Below are positions 25,535 through 32,841 of a stretch of DNA of 64,000 nt, one piece after another (positions within the stretch are counted from its first letter, which is position 1; the number at the start of each line of letters is the position of its first letter). The position numbers and the translations under genes were made by a program. Below the pieces are notes generated by a model. That model was not told where the DNA came from. It was given only the letters and a program-made list of their open reading frames with translations, and did no database searches. Source of the DNA: Bacillota bacterium (GTDB taxonomy: Bacteria > Bacillota > Sulfobacillia > JACIYH01); contig JBFLXJ010000027.1 in the NCBI GenBank assembly GCA_040757085.1, positions 1-64,000 of the forward strand, read 5' to 3'.

Positions 25535-26764
25535 CTACACCGTGCCCGCCTCCCACTGTTGCATATAGCGCCTCTGTTCCTCGGTGAGTTCCTGCAGGTT
25601 TATCCCCATGGCCCCCAGTTTCATGCGCGCCACCTGCTGGTCTATTTCCTCGGGCACCGGATACACGCCGGGGGTGAGACCGGGACGGGTCGCAAGCCAC
25701 GCCACCGTCAGGGCCTGGTCAGCAAAACTCATGTCCATCACCTCCGCCGGGTGGCCTTCGGCGCCGGCCAGGTTGACCAGGCGCCCCTCGGCCAGCAAGT
25801 ACACGCGCCTGCCATCGGGCAGGGTGTACTCGTCCACGTTTTCCCGGGCCCGGCGCCGCCTCCCCATGCTTTCCAGGGCCCCGATGTCGATTTCCACATT
25901 GAAGTGCCCGGCGTTGGCCAAGATGGCCCCGTCCTTCATCCTGCGTATGTGCTCTCCGCTGATGGCCCTGAGGTTGCCCGTCACCGTGATGAAGAGGTCT
26001 CCCCGCGGAGCCGCCTCGTCCATGGAGACGACCGGAAACCCTTCCATGGCCGCCTCCAGCGCCCGCAGGGGATCGACCTCGACCACCAGCACCTGTGCTC
26101 CCATGCCCCGGGCCCGCGCCGCCACTCCCCGGCCGCACCAGCCGTATCCCACCACCACCACGGTGCTCCCGGCGAGCAGGATATTGGTGGTCCTCAGGAT
26201 ACCATCCAGCGCTGACTGCCCGGTCCCGTACCGGTTGTCGAACAGGTACTTGGTACGGGCGTCATTCACGGCCACGATCGGGTAGCGCAACTTGCCGGCC
26301 CGGGCCAGGGCCTTCAGCCTGGTCACGCCCGTGGTGGTCTCTTCTGTACCGCCCCAGACGTCTGCCAGCAGGGACTCGCGCTCCTGGTGAATTACGGCCA
26401 CCAGGTCAGCCCCGTCATCCATGGTGATGTGAGGGCGGGTGTCCAGCACGTTGTGGATGTGGGCGTAGTACTCTTCCCTGGTCTCCCCCCGGCGAGCGTG
26501 CACGGCAATGCCCCGCTCGCCCAGGGCCGCTACCACGTCATCCTGCGTGCTCAGGGGATTGGAGGCACAAAGAGCCACCCGGGCCCCCCCTGCTTGCAGG
26601 GTCAGTACCAGGTTGGCTGTCTCCGTGGTGACGTGCAAACATGCCCCCACCCGCACGCCCGCCAGCGGCTTCTCGCTTTCCCAGCGACGCCTGATCTGCC
26701 CCAGCACCGGCATCCGCCTTGCCGCCCACTCGATGCGTTCCTCACCAGCTCTCGCCAGACTCAA
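25535..26764 (-). CDS. ahcY: Adenosylhomocysteinase (SAH hydrolase)
   Basis: 409 residues, the short prokaryotic type. HVTTETANLVLTLQAGGA, CASNPLSTQDDV, DDGADLVAVIH, NDARTKYLFDNRYGTGQSALDG and the NAD site VVVVGYGWCGRGVAARARGMGAQVLVVEVDP are clear. It hydrolyses S-adenosylhomocysteine to adenosine and homocysteine. TTG 26764 is the only fitting start; GGAGGAGGAGC precedes it, and an out-of-frame ATG-GGT-TGA lies between. Operon with apt and mtnP: recycling of methylation by-products. Confidence 0.95.
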   Translation of the reverse strand: MSLARAGEERIEWAARRMPVLGQIRRRWESEKPLAGVRVGACLHVTTETANLVLTLQAGGARVALCASNPLSTQDDVVAALGERGIAVHARRGETREEYYAHIHNVLDTRPHITMDDGADLVAVIHQERESLLADVWGGTEETTTGVTRLKALARAGKLRYPIVAVNDARTKYLFDNRYGTGQSALDGILRTTNILLAGSTVVVVGYGWCGRGVAARARGMGAQVLVVEVDPLRALEAAMEGFPVVSMDEAAPRGDLFITVTGNLRAISGEHIRRMKDGAILANAGHFNVEIDIGALESMGRRRRARENVDEYTLPDGRRVYLLAEGRLVNLAGAEGHPAEVMDMSFADQALTVAWLATRPGLTPGVYPVPEEIDQQVARMKLGAMGINLQELTEEQRRYMQQWEAGTV

Positions 26765-26807
26765 CCCATGCTCCTCCTCCCCGGCACCGCCTAGCCGGTT
26801 GCCGCCC

Positions 26808-27272
26808 TCAGCGCCCGATTGTCATTGCTGCCGCTGCTGCCGCCGCCAGCAGGGTGCCGGCCGTGGTCACACCCAGGGTTATGGCCAGCAGAGCCGGCCA
26901 GGGACGTATACCCAGGAAAGTCGCCGCCATTGCCCCCGTCCAGGCCCCCGTGCCGGGCAGAGGAATGGCCACGAACACAACCAGCCCCAACAGCCCCCAG
27001 CGCCTCACCCTGGCCGCCAGGCGCGACGAACTGCGCTCTCCCCACACCTTCAGGCGACTGTGCAGCCAGGGTTGCCGTTCCAGCCAGATCAATCCGGCAC
27101 GCGATCCCCAGAGCAAGAAAGGGACGGGAATCAAATTCCCCAGTACCGCCCAGGCCCAGGCCTCCCAAGGGGAAAACCCAAGCGCCAGTCCCAGCGGAAT
27201 AGCCCCCCTCAGTTCCGCCACCGGGGTGGCCGCAGTCGTCACCACCGCCAGCACCCGGTCGAAAAGGTCCAT
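26808..27272 (-). CDS. COG2426-type small multidrug export family membrane protein
   Basis: 154 residues with four to five hydrophobic segments. ATPVAELRGAIPLGLALGFSPWEAWAWAVLGNLIPVPFLL and VFVAIPLPGTGAWTGAMAATFLGI fit the Sm_multidrug_ex (COG2426) family. Transport of drugs is only an annotation tradition; the real substrate is unknown. It sits between ireB and ahcY with short gaps on the same strand. Confidence 0.82.
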   Translation of the reverse strand: MDLFDRVLAVVTTAATPVAELRGAIPLGLALGFSPWEAWAWAVLGNLIPVPFLLWGSRAGLIWLERQPWLHSRLKVWGERSSSRLAARVRRWGLLGLVVFVAIPLPGTGAWTGAMAATFLGIRPWPALLAITLGVTTAGTLLAAAAAAAMTIGR

Positions 27273-27290
27273 CCCCGCCCCTGCCTCCCG

Positions 27291-27560
27291 TCAGGTCTCT
27301 CTGTCGGCCGCGGTCACGTACGCCCGCACCAACTCCTCCAGGAGCTCGTGCCGTTCCACCTGACGCACCAGGTTCCGCGCGTCCTTGTAACTGGTGATGT
27401 AGGCCGGCTCACCCGAGAGCAAGTATCCCACTATCTGCTGGACGGGGTCGTGGGTGCCCTTGTCCTTCAGGGCGCGGTACACCCTGAGCAGAACCTCGCG
27501 GGCGTTGATCTGTCTTTCGCCCTGGGGGCGGAAGACCCTGGTGTCGCCTTCTCCGAACAC
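27291..27560 (-). CDS. ireB: IreB family regulatory phosphoprotein (UPF0297)
   Basis: 89 residues. [62 protein letters not shown] is the unmistakable UPF0297/IreB core. In Enterococcus IreB is a substrate of the IreK Ser/Thr kinase. GTG 27560 follows a GGGGAGG site; a longer TTG frame also exists. IreB normally sits beside alaS and ruvX, but here it leads the ahcY operon, about 25 kb from alaS. Divergent from the XRE gene. Confidence 0.92.
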   Translation of the reverse strand: MFGEGDTRVFRPQGERQINAREVLLRVYRALKDKGTHDPVQQIVGYLLSGEPAYITSYKDARNLVRQVERHELLEELVRAYVTAADRET

Positions 27561-27689
27561 GGCCAGACCTCCCCTTCCAGGATGCAACAACTATGTTTTC
27601 GCCGCCTGGGGCCACACTCCTTTCTCGGCACGGGCGATCCCTGGCACAGCCGCGAAGAACCACCCGAGACCAATACCGGGCAAGGAGAG

Positions 27690-27717
27690 TTGTCGAAACG
27701 ACGCTGAATTTTATACA
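27690..27717 (+). promoter_or_regulatory. Probable promoter of the XRE regulator
   Basis: TTGTCG (27690-27695), a 16-base spacer and TATACA (27712-27717), in an AT-richer patch 60 bases before the start codon. Each box matches four of six consensus bases. Confidence 0.5.
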
Positions 27718-27778
27718 TACTGCCGACAGGAATTTCCGGTTCGAGAGATAAGTAATCGGATGGAAAGGAGGTGACCGC

Positions 27779-28156
27779 TTGGAGTCGATGGGAGAGCGGC
27801 TACGCCGCCTTCGCCTGAGCCGGGGCATGAGCCTGCAAGACGTGGCGCACGCCGTGGGGTGCCATTACTCGACAGTTTCCGCCTATGAGCGGGGTACCCG
27901 CAACCCCAGCCAATCGGCTCTGGCTAGGCTGGCCCAGCTCTACCAGGTTTCCGTGCCATTCCTGGTGTGTGACGGCACCGACCTGGTAGGGATGCTGCCG
28001 CCCGAGATGAGGGAACTCTTCCACGTTGCCCGCGAGAGAACAGACGTCGCTCAGCTAGCCCTCCGGGCAGCCCAGTGCCGCCGCGAGGTGGTCTATCACA
28101 TCGACGGCCTTTTATCCCTTTTGCAGAGCGCGGCTAACCCTATGCCTGGCGAGTAA
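27779..28156 (+). CDS. XRE-family helix-turn-helix regulator
   Basis: 125 residues. An N-terminal Cro/CI helix-turn-helix: MGERLRRLRLSRGMSLQDVAHAVGCHYSTVSAYERGTRNPSQSALARLAQLYQVSVPFLV. The C-terminal 55 residues are helical without a known domain. An almost perfect AAGGAGGTGA ribosome site leads to TTG 27779; ATG 27788 is possible. Single gene, divergent from ireB, so it may regulate that operon (inference). Confidence 0.85.
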   Translation: MESMGERLRRLRLSRGMSLQDVAHAVGCHYSTVSAYERGTRNPSQSALARLAQLYQVSVPFLVCDGTDLVGMLPPEMRELFHVARERTDVAQLALRAAQCRREVVYHIDGLLSLLQSAANPMPGE

Positions 28157-28247
28157 GACTCCGTCTCCTCTGAGGTCCAGACATTCCCTTTGGATGAGGC
28201 GTGCCCCACCAGCCGGCATGCTGGAAGTACATACATAGGGGCGGGCA

Positions 28248-28281
28248 CCGGGCGCGGCGAACTGCCGCGCCCGGCCTTTCC
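28248..28281 (+). terminator. Hairpin between the XRE gene and thiC
   Basis: An 11-bp GC stem (28248-28258 with 28264-28274) is followed on the plus strand by CCTTTCC. It could end the XRE transcript and, read the other way, thiC. The T tail is short. Confidence 0.55.
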
Positions 28282-28355
28282 GACCACCTATGTCCCAGAC
28301 CCGCGCCTCCTGCCTCATGGCTACCAGCGCGCTGCTTCCCTTTGGCGCGGCCATC

Positions 28356-29663
28356 CTAAGCACGACCGGCCAGATACCCGGCCACCAGACGCATGGCGCA
28401 ATAGGGTCCGCACATGGAACACTCTGCCGCGCAGTCGGCTGCCACCCGCTCATTCTTCCGCTCCCACAGCGACCGGGCCGTCTGAGGGTCGATGGCCAGC
28501 TCCAGTTGCCTGGCCCAGTCGAGGGCCTTGCGCGCACGGGCCATCTCGCGATCCCACTCCCAGGCCGCCGCTATCCCCTTGGCCAGGTCGGCGGCGTGGG
28601 CAGCGATACGGGCTGCCACCACCCCTTCCCGCACCTCCTCCAGGTCGGGCAGCCCCAGGTGCTCGGAGCGCGTCACGTAACACAGGAAGTCAGCTCCTGC
28701 CGCCCCGGCCAGCGCCCCTCCGATGGCGGCCGTGATGTGGTCCCAACCCGGCGCCACATCGGTCACCAGGGGGCCCAGCACGTAGAAGGGAGCACCGTGG
28801 CACAAGCGTTTCTGGATCCTGACGTTGGCCTCGATCTGGGGGAGGGGAACATGACCCGGCCCCTCCACCATCACCTGCACCCCTGCCCGCCGGGCCTCGT
28901 CCACCAGTTCACCCAGGATCACCAGTTCCTCAACCTGGGCCCGGTCGGTGGCATCCGCCAGGCTCCCCGGGCGCATCCCGTCGCCGAGGCTCAAGGTGAC
29001 ATCGTACCGCCGCGCAATTTCCACCAGGCGGTCAAAGCGCTCGTAGAGGGGATTCTCCTTCCCGTGGTGAAGCATCCACCCGATGAGCAATGCCCCGCCC
29101 CGGCTGACCACATCCGTAAGCCTGCCCTCCCGGCGCAGGCGCTCCAGCGCCTGCCTGGTAACCCCGCAGTGCACGGTCATGAAGTCAACCCCGGAGGCAG
29201 CATGTTCCTCGATAACATCCCACAGTTCCTCGGCATCCATCTGCACGATGGAACCGTGCCGCGCCTGCGCTCGAACCGCCGCCTCGTACACCGGGACCGT
29301 GCCCACCGGCACGGGAGAGGCATCCAGTACCATCCCGCGACAGCGAGCCACCTCCTCAGGGCCACCTGTGCTCAGATCCATTACCGTGTCGGTTCCCGCC
29401 TCGAGGGCCACTTGCAGCTTCCGCTCCTCCCGTCCCACGTCGGGAAACGCGGTGGATATACCCAAATTCGCGTTCACCTTGGTGCGCAGCCCCGCACCCA
29501 CGCCTCGGGGATGCAAGGCCCGGTGATTCGGGTTGGCCGGGATCACCACCGTGCCCTCCGCCACCGCCTGCCTCACCTTTTCCGGCGACAAGCCCTCTTC
29601 CTGAGCCACCACCAGCATCTGGGCAGAAACCATACCCTGTCGAGCCGTTTCCAGTTGAGTCAT
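28356..29663 (-). CDS. thiC: Phosphomethylpyrimidine synthase ThiC
   Basis: 435 residues. A radical-SAM enzyme that turns aminoimidazole ribotide into the HMP-phosphate precursor of thiamine. Seen: LRTKVNANLGIST, MDLSTGGP, VDFMTVHCGVT, SRGGALLIGWM, LGDGMRPGS, VMVEGPGHVPL, YVLGPLVTDVAPGWDHITAAIGGA and the C-terminal cluster motif CSMCGPYC. Length fits the shorter bacterial/archaeal form. The ATG is preceded by GGGGGGTGAG. A TPP riboswitch lies in its leader; no other thi gene is nearby. Confidence 0.96.
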   Translation of the reverse strand: MTQLETARQGMVSAQMLVVAQEEGLSPEKVRQAVAEGTVVIPANPNHRALHPRGVGAGLRTKVNANLGISTAFPDVGREERKLQVALEAGTDTVMDLSTGGPEEVARCRGMVLDASPVPVGTVPVYEAAVRAQARHGSIVQMDAEELWDVIEEHAASGVDFMTVHCGVTRQALERLRREGRLTDVVSRGGALLIGWMLHHGKENPLYERFDRLVEIARRYDVTLSLGDGMRPGSLADATDRAQVEELVILGELVDEARRAGVQVMVEGPGHVPLPQIEANVRIQKRLCHGAPFYVLGPLVTDVAPGWDHITAAIGGALAGAAGADFLCYVTRSEHLGLPDLEEVREGVVAARIAAHAADLAKGIAAAWEWDREMARARKALDWARQLELAIDPQTARSLWERKNERVAADCAAECSMCGPYCAMRLVAGYLAGRA

Positions 29664-29726
29664 CGTATCTCACCCCCCGGCCACCTGGAGCACACCAAGC
29701 CGAGCACCCGAGCAGCCCCACACTTA

Positions 29727-29753
29727 AGGCCGCCCCAGCGGGAGGAGCGGCCT
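29727..29753 (-). terminator. Expression-platform hairpin of the thiC leader
   Basis: Just after the TPP aptamer, minus-strand AGGCCGC (29747-29753) pairs with GCGGCCT (29727-29733). No long T-run follows (TAAGTG), so the hairpin may be a weak terminator or a Rho/translation switch. Confidence 0.5.
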
Positions 29754-29761
29754 GACACCGT

Positions 29762-29843
29762 CCGCCACTTCCCTCCGCTGGCATTACCCAGATCAGGTTC
29801 CAGGGTTGAGGGAAACCCCTCTCTCAGCCCGAGGCACCCCTAG
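29762..29843 (-). promoter_or_regulatory. TPP (THI element) riboswitch of thiC
   Basis: On the minus strand the conserved blocks occur in order: GGGGTGCC near 29840, GGCTGAGA, then ACCCTGGAACCTGATCTGGG and TAATGCCAGCGGAGGGAAGT ending near 29763. It is a complete THI aptamer and represses thiC when thiamine pyrophosphate binds. A TAGAAT -10-like box lies at 29872-29877, upstream. Confidence 0.95.
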
Positions 29844-29917
29844 TGGCGCTATCCTTCGTTTGGCTGACCCGATTCTAACACATTCCGCCCCAACGCGGTA
29901 GCGGACCAAAAGACTCC

Positions 29918-31768
29918 TCACCGGCCCGAACAGGAATCTCCCCGCACACCAGGACGACTCCTTTCGTAGATCTCCGGCAGGTACCGTTCGTACAGGGCCA
30001 GGTTGAAAGCCCGGTGCACACCCTCCTCCTGGCGCAGCCGCCGCAGGGCCTCCAGGTCCAGGTCTGCCACTATCACGGCCTCCTCGTCATAGCGTTCCGC
30101 CTGGGCCAGCACACCGTCACCGTGAGGAGTAAGTTCCATGGGCGCAAAGATCCCGCTGCGCCCGGTGAGGGTAAGACCCATGAAACTGCCCACCATACAG
30201 GCGTGGATGCCGTACACCTGCGACTCCTGCACCCGGGGCCAGATACCCCTCAGGGCCTTCCAGACGTTGTACTCCTCTGGATTGGCGCTGGGGATCACGA
30301 CCACCTCGGCGCCGCGCTGGGCGAGGATGCGGAACGTCTCGAAGTAGGTGGCGTCCATGCATACCGGGGCGGCAAAGCGGCCCCAGGGGGCGTCGAACAC
30401 TGCCAGGTCGTCGCCGGTCTCCAGTCCCCACGCCACCTCCATGGGTATGAAGTGGCACTTCTGCTGCTCACCCAGTTTCTGCCCGTCGGGGCCGTAAACG
30501 TGGGCCACGTTGACCATGCGACCGCGGGCATCGGGCAGAATGGCGCTGCCGGCCACCACGTACATGCCGAACCGGCGGGCCGCCTCCGAGAAGCTCGCCT
30601 CGTGCACCTGTTGCACGGCGGGCGCGATGGCGCGGAATATGTCGGCCACCCTGGCATCGGGGCCCACCCGCCTGACCGCCTGGAGCAGGTCGCCGCCTGC
30701 GGTCAGTTCATGGATCCCCGGCATGAGGCCGAGCAGGGCGGTGGCTACATCCTCGGGAAAGGCCACCATCCGGGCACCCTGTTCCGCTGCCCGCCCGGCA
30801 AAGCTGAGGATCCTTTGGGCATATTCCTCTGGCGAGCCCACCAGTTCTAGCCGCATCTGCACCGCCGCCACCCGTACCCGGGCGGTTGCTTCACCCTCCG
30901 CCTCCTCGCGGGCGTGCGCATCGCCGGGCCCTGCCGTGTAAGCGCCCGGGAAGGACCGGTATACGGTGGGGAAGTAGCGACAGTACAGGCGGGGATTGAG
31001 GAGTCCGAGGACGGGGTAGCGTTCGATTACCTGCTCCCGTGCCGCGAAATCCAGCCGGGCGAGAACGAGACCTGCCCCATCAGGGGCGTCGTTCAAAATG
31101 CCGGTCTCGCCGGGGGTCATCTCGCAGGGGGCAAAGATGGCACTGCGGCCTTCAAACTCGACCTTTTCCCCTGTCGCCGGGCTGCGCAGGTGGCCGTGCA
31201 GGCAGCTTTCCACGCCGAAGGTCTGGTTCTGCTGCACTTCCTGCCAGATCCCGGCGATCTGCCGCCAGGAGGTGTAAGGACGGCGCACCGCCTGCAGCGA
31301 GAGCAGGATCTCCGCGCCCTGTAAGGCGAGGATGCGGCTTACCTCCGGGTACCAGGCGTCGGTGCCCACCAGCATCCCCAGACGGCCGACCTCGGTCCGA
31401 AAAGTGAGCAGGTCACCCCCTGCCACCAGGCCCCGTTCCCTCTCCTCGGGCAGCAGGTGGGTCTGCCACTGCCTGCCGATGAGCTTCCCGTCGGGGCCGA
31501 TGAGCAGGCCCGCATTCCCTTCCCCGGGTAAGCCCAGGGCCAGGTACACCCCTGCGTCCCGGGCCAGATCTCCCGCCGTCAGGGCAAGTGCCTCCGCCAT
31601 CCGAGGCCGGCTCCGGTCTACCAGGTCTGCCAGATGCGGTAGCACCACCAGGCTCGCGCCTGCCCCGGCCGCCCGCCGCACCGAATCGTCCAGCAAGCTG
31701 ACCAGATCTGCGGTGCTCTCGCAACACCGGGGCTCAAGCTGCACGGCACACGCTACGACCTCCAACAT
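29918..31768 (-). CDS. Tandem nitrilase-superfamily protein with an inactive first domain
   Basis: 616 residues with two carbon-nitrogen hydrolase domains (about 3-275 and 297-600). The second has a full triad: Glu339 (VAFPEDV), Lys437 (EQQKCHFIP) and Cys470 (PVCMDATYFE). Aligned by eye, the first has His45 (VVLPHLAD), Gln102 (RQWQTHLLP) and Gly135 (LVGTDAWYPE), so all three catalytic residues are gone. Both halves end with a similar LY..Y.P..Y..F/R pattern. The substrate is unknown; the family hydrolyses amides or nitriles. ATG 31768 follows GCAGGAGGTG. Upstream of thiC but outside its riboswitch. Confidence 0.85.
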   Translation of the reverse strand: MLEVVACAVQLEPRCCESTADLVSLLDDSVRRAAGAGASLVVLPHLADLVDRSRPRMAEALALTAGDLARDAGVYLALGLPGEGNAGLLIGPDGKLIGRQWQTHLLPEERERGLVAGGDLLTFRTEVGRLGMLVGTDAWYPEVSRILALQGAEILLSLQAVRRPYTSWRQIAGIWQEVQQNQTFGVESCLHGHLRSPATGEKVEFEGRSAIFAPCEMTPGETGILNDAPDGAGLVLARLDFAAREQVIERYPVLGLLNPRLYCRYFPTVYRSFPGAYTAGPGDAHAREEAEGEATARVRVAAVQMRLELVGSPEEYAQRILSFAGRAAEQGARMVAFPEDVATALLGLMPGIHELTAGGDLLQAVRRVGPDARVADIFRAIAPAVQQVHEASFSEAARRFGMYVVAGSAILPDARGRMVNVAHVYGPDGQKLGEQQKCHFIPMEVAWGLETGDDLAVFDAPWGRFAAPVCMDATYFETFRILAQRGAEVVVIPSANPEEYNVWKALRGIWPRVQESQVYGIHACMVGSFMGLTLTGRSGIFAPMELTPHGDGVLAQAERYDEEAVIVADLDLEALRRLRQEEGVHRAFNLALYERYLPEIYERSRPGVRGDSCSGR

Positions 31769-31871
31769 CCACACCTCCTGCGGAGCAATCCAGCATCGGG
31801 CGCCCCTCGCGCATCAGTCCTTCCGTGGCTACGCGACCCGAGTTCTCGCCACCGCCCCCAGGTCCAGGCCG

Positions 31872-32084
31872 CTAACTGAGGTATTCTTTGAGGGTCTGGC
31901 GGAGCCCTTCCAGGGATTGCTTCAGGGTGCCATCCCTCACCGCCTGTCCGGCCGCCCGCGACACTTGCCTCTTGACGGGCAACCAGGGGTTGGCAACAAT
32001 ATAACCGGCGGCTACACTGGCCAGACCAGTTGATCCTTCTGGTCTAACCTTACAAGCAAGCGCACGAAATGGGGTAGCAAACAC
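31872..32084 (-). CDS. Possible small single-pass membrane protein
   Basis: An open frame with a hydrophobic start (GLASVAAGYIVANPWLPV) and a basic-amphipathic end (RQVSRAAGQAVRDGTLKQSLEGLRQTLKEYLS), plausible as a small membrane protein. The start is unclear: GTG 32084 or a later non-ATG codon after AGAAGG. It would lie over the FadR-type promoter region on the other strand. Apart from this frame and the dyad at 32023-32045 I see nothing in 31769-32085. Confidence 0.3.
   Translation of the reverse strand: MFATPFRALACKVRPEGSTGLASVAAGYIVANPWLPVKRQVSRAAGQAVRDGTLKQSLEGLRQTLKEYLS
32023..32045 (+). promoter_or_regulatory. Inverted repeat, candidate FadR-type operator
   Basis: AGACCAG (32023-32029) and CTGGTCT (32039-32045) form a perfect 7-bp dyad with a 9-base spacer, 41 bases before the regulator's start. 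It contains TGGTCTAACC-like half sites of the kind bound by GntR/FadR proteins. Autoregulation is an inference. Confidence 0.5.
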
Positions 32085-32085
32085 T

Positions 32086-32841
32086 GTGGCACGTGAGCAA
32101 GGGAGCGGCAAACGGACGTCCGATCAAGTCGAAGAGCACATCATCAGAGCCATCCTGGACGGTACCTTTCCACCAGGCTCTGCCCTTCCTGGAGAGCGGG
32201 ACCTGGCCAGGCAGTTCGGAGTCGCTCGTCCCACCCTGCGCGAGGCCTTGCAAAGATTGGCCCGTGATGGCTGGATCACCATCCGCCACGGGCAACCCGC
32301 CAGCGTCAACTACTTCTGGCGGGAGGGGAACCTCAATGTGCTGGACAGGCTGGTCCAGCATGCGGAGCACCTCTCGCCCGATTTCATCACCCAGTTGCTC
32401 GAGGTCCGTGCAGCACTCGCTCCTGCCTTCAGCCGGGCAGCCGTCGCACGCCACCCCGCCAAAGTGGTGGCCGCACTCGCAGGAAGCGAGGATCTGGATG
32501 ACGATCCTGCCGCCTACGCAGCGTTCGACTGGGAACTCCAGCGCACCCTGGCCCTGCTCTCGGATAACCCCGTCTTCCTTCTCATGCTGAACGGATGCAG
32601 CACACTGTACGCACGGGCGGCGCACCAGTACTTTGCCCGCGCGGAGAACCGGACTGCGTCGCGGAACTTCTACCACCGTCTCCTCAACGCCGCCATGGCG
32701 TGCGACCCCGACAGAGCAGCCACCGCAGTCAGCGAGGCCATGCTCGAAAGCATCACCCTCTGGCAGGCAACCGTGAGAACGCAGCCGCCGGAAGCAAGCA
32801 GAATCACCGGCCTTCAGGCAGAGGGAGGCGGGCATCCGTGA
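32086..32841 (+). CDS. FadR-type GntR-family regulator with acyl-CoA-type C domain
   Basis: 251 residues. The N-terminal winged helix reads IIRAILDGTFPPGSALPGERDLARQFGVARPTLREALQRLARDGWITIRHGQPASVNYFWREGNLNVLD. It follows enterobacterial FadR closely (RDGW.TI.HG.P..VN.FW...LN.L), and the rest fits the FadR C-terminal domain (HYFA-like HQYFARAENR; NFYHRLL). That domain binds long-chain acyl-CoA in gamma-proteobacteria. The GTG start has a weak GGGGT site. Its stop overlaps the next gene as GTGA: first gene of the FadR - flavoprotein - GlpD - kinase operon. Confidence 0.85.
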   Translation: MAREQGSGKRTSDQVEEHIIRAILDGTFPPGSALPGERDLARQFGVARPTLREALQRLARDGWITIRHGQPASVNYFWREGNLNVLDRLVQHAEHLSPDFITQLLEVRAALAPAFSRAAVARHPAKVVAALAGSEDLDDDPAAYAAFDWELQRTLALLSDNPVFLLMLNGCSTLYARAAHQYFARAENRTASRNFYHRLLNAAMACDPDRAATAVSEAMLESITLWQATVRTQPPEASRITGLQAEGGGHP

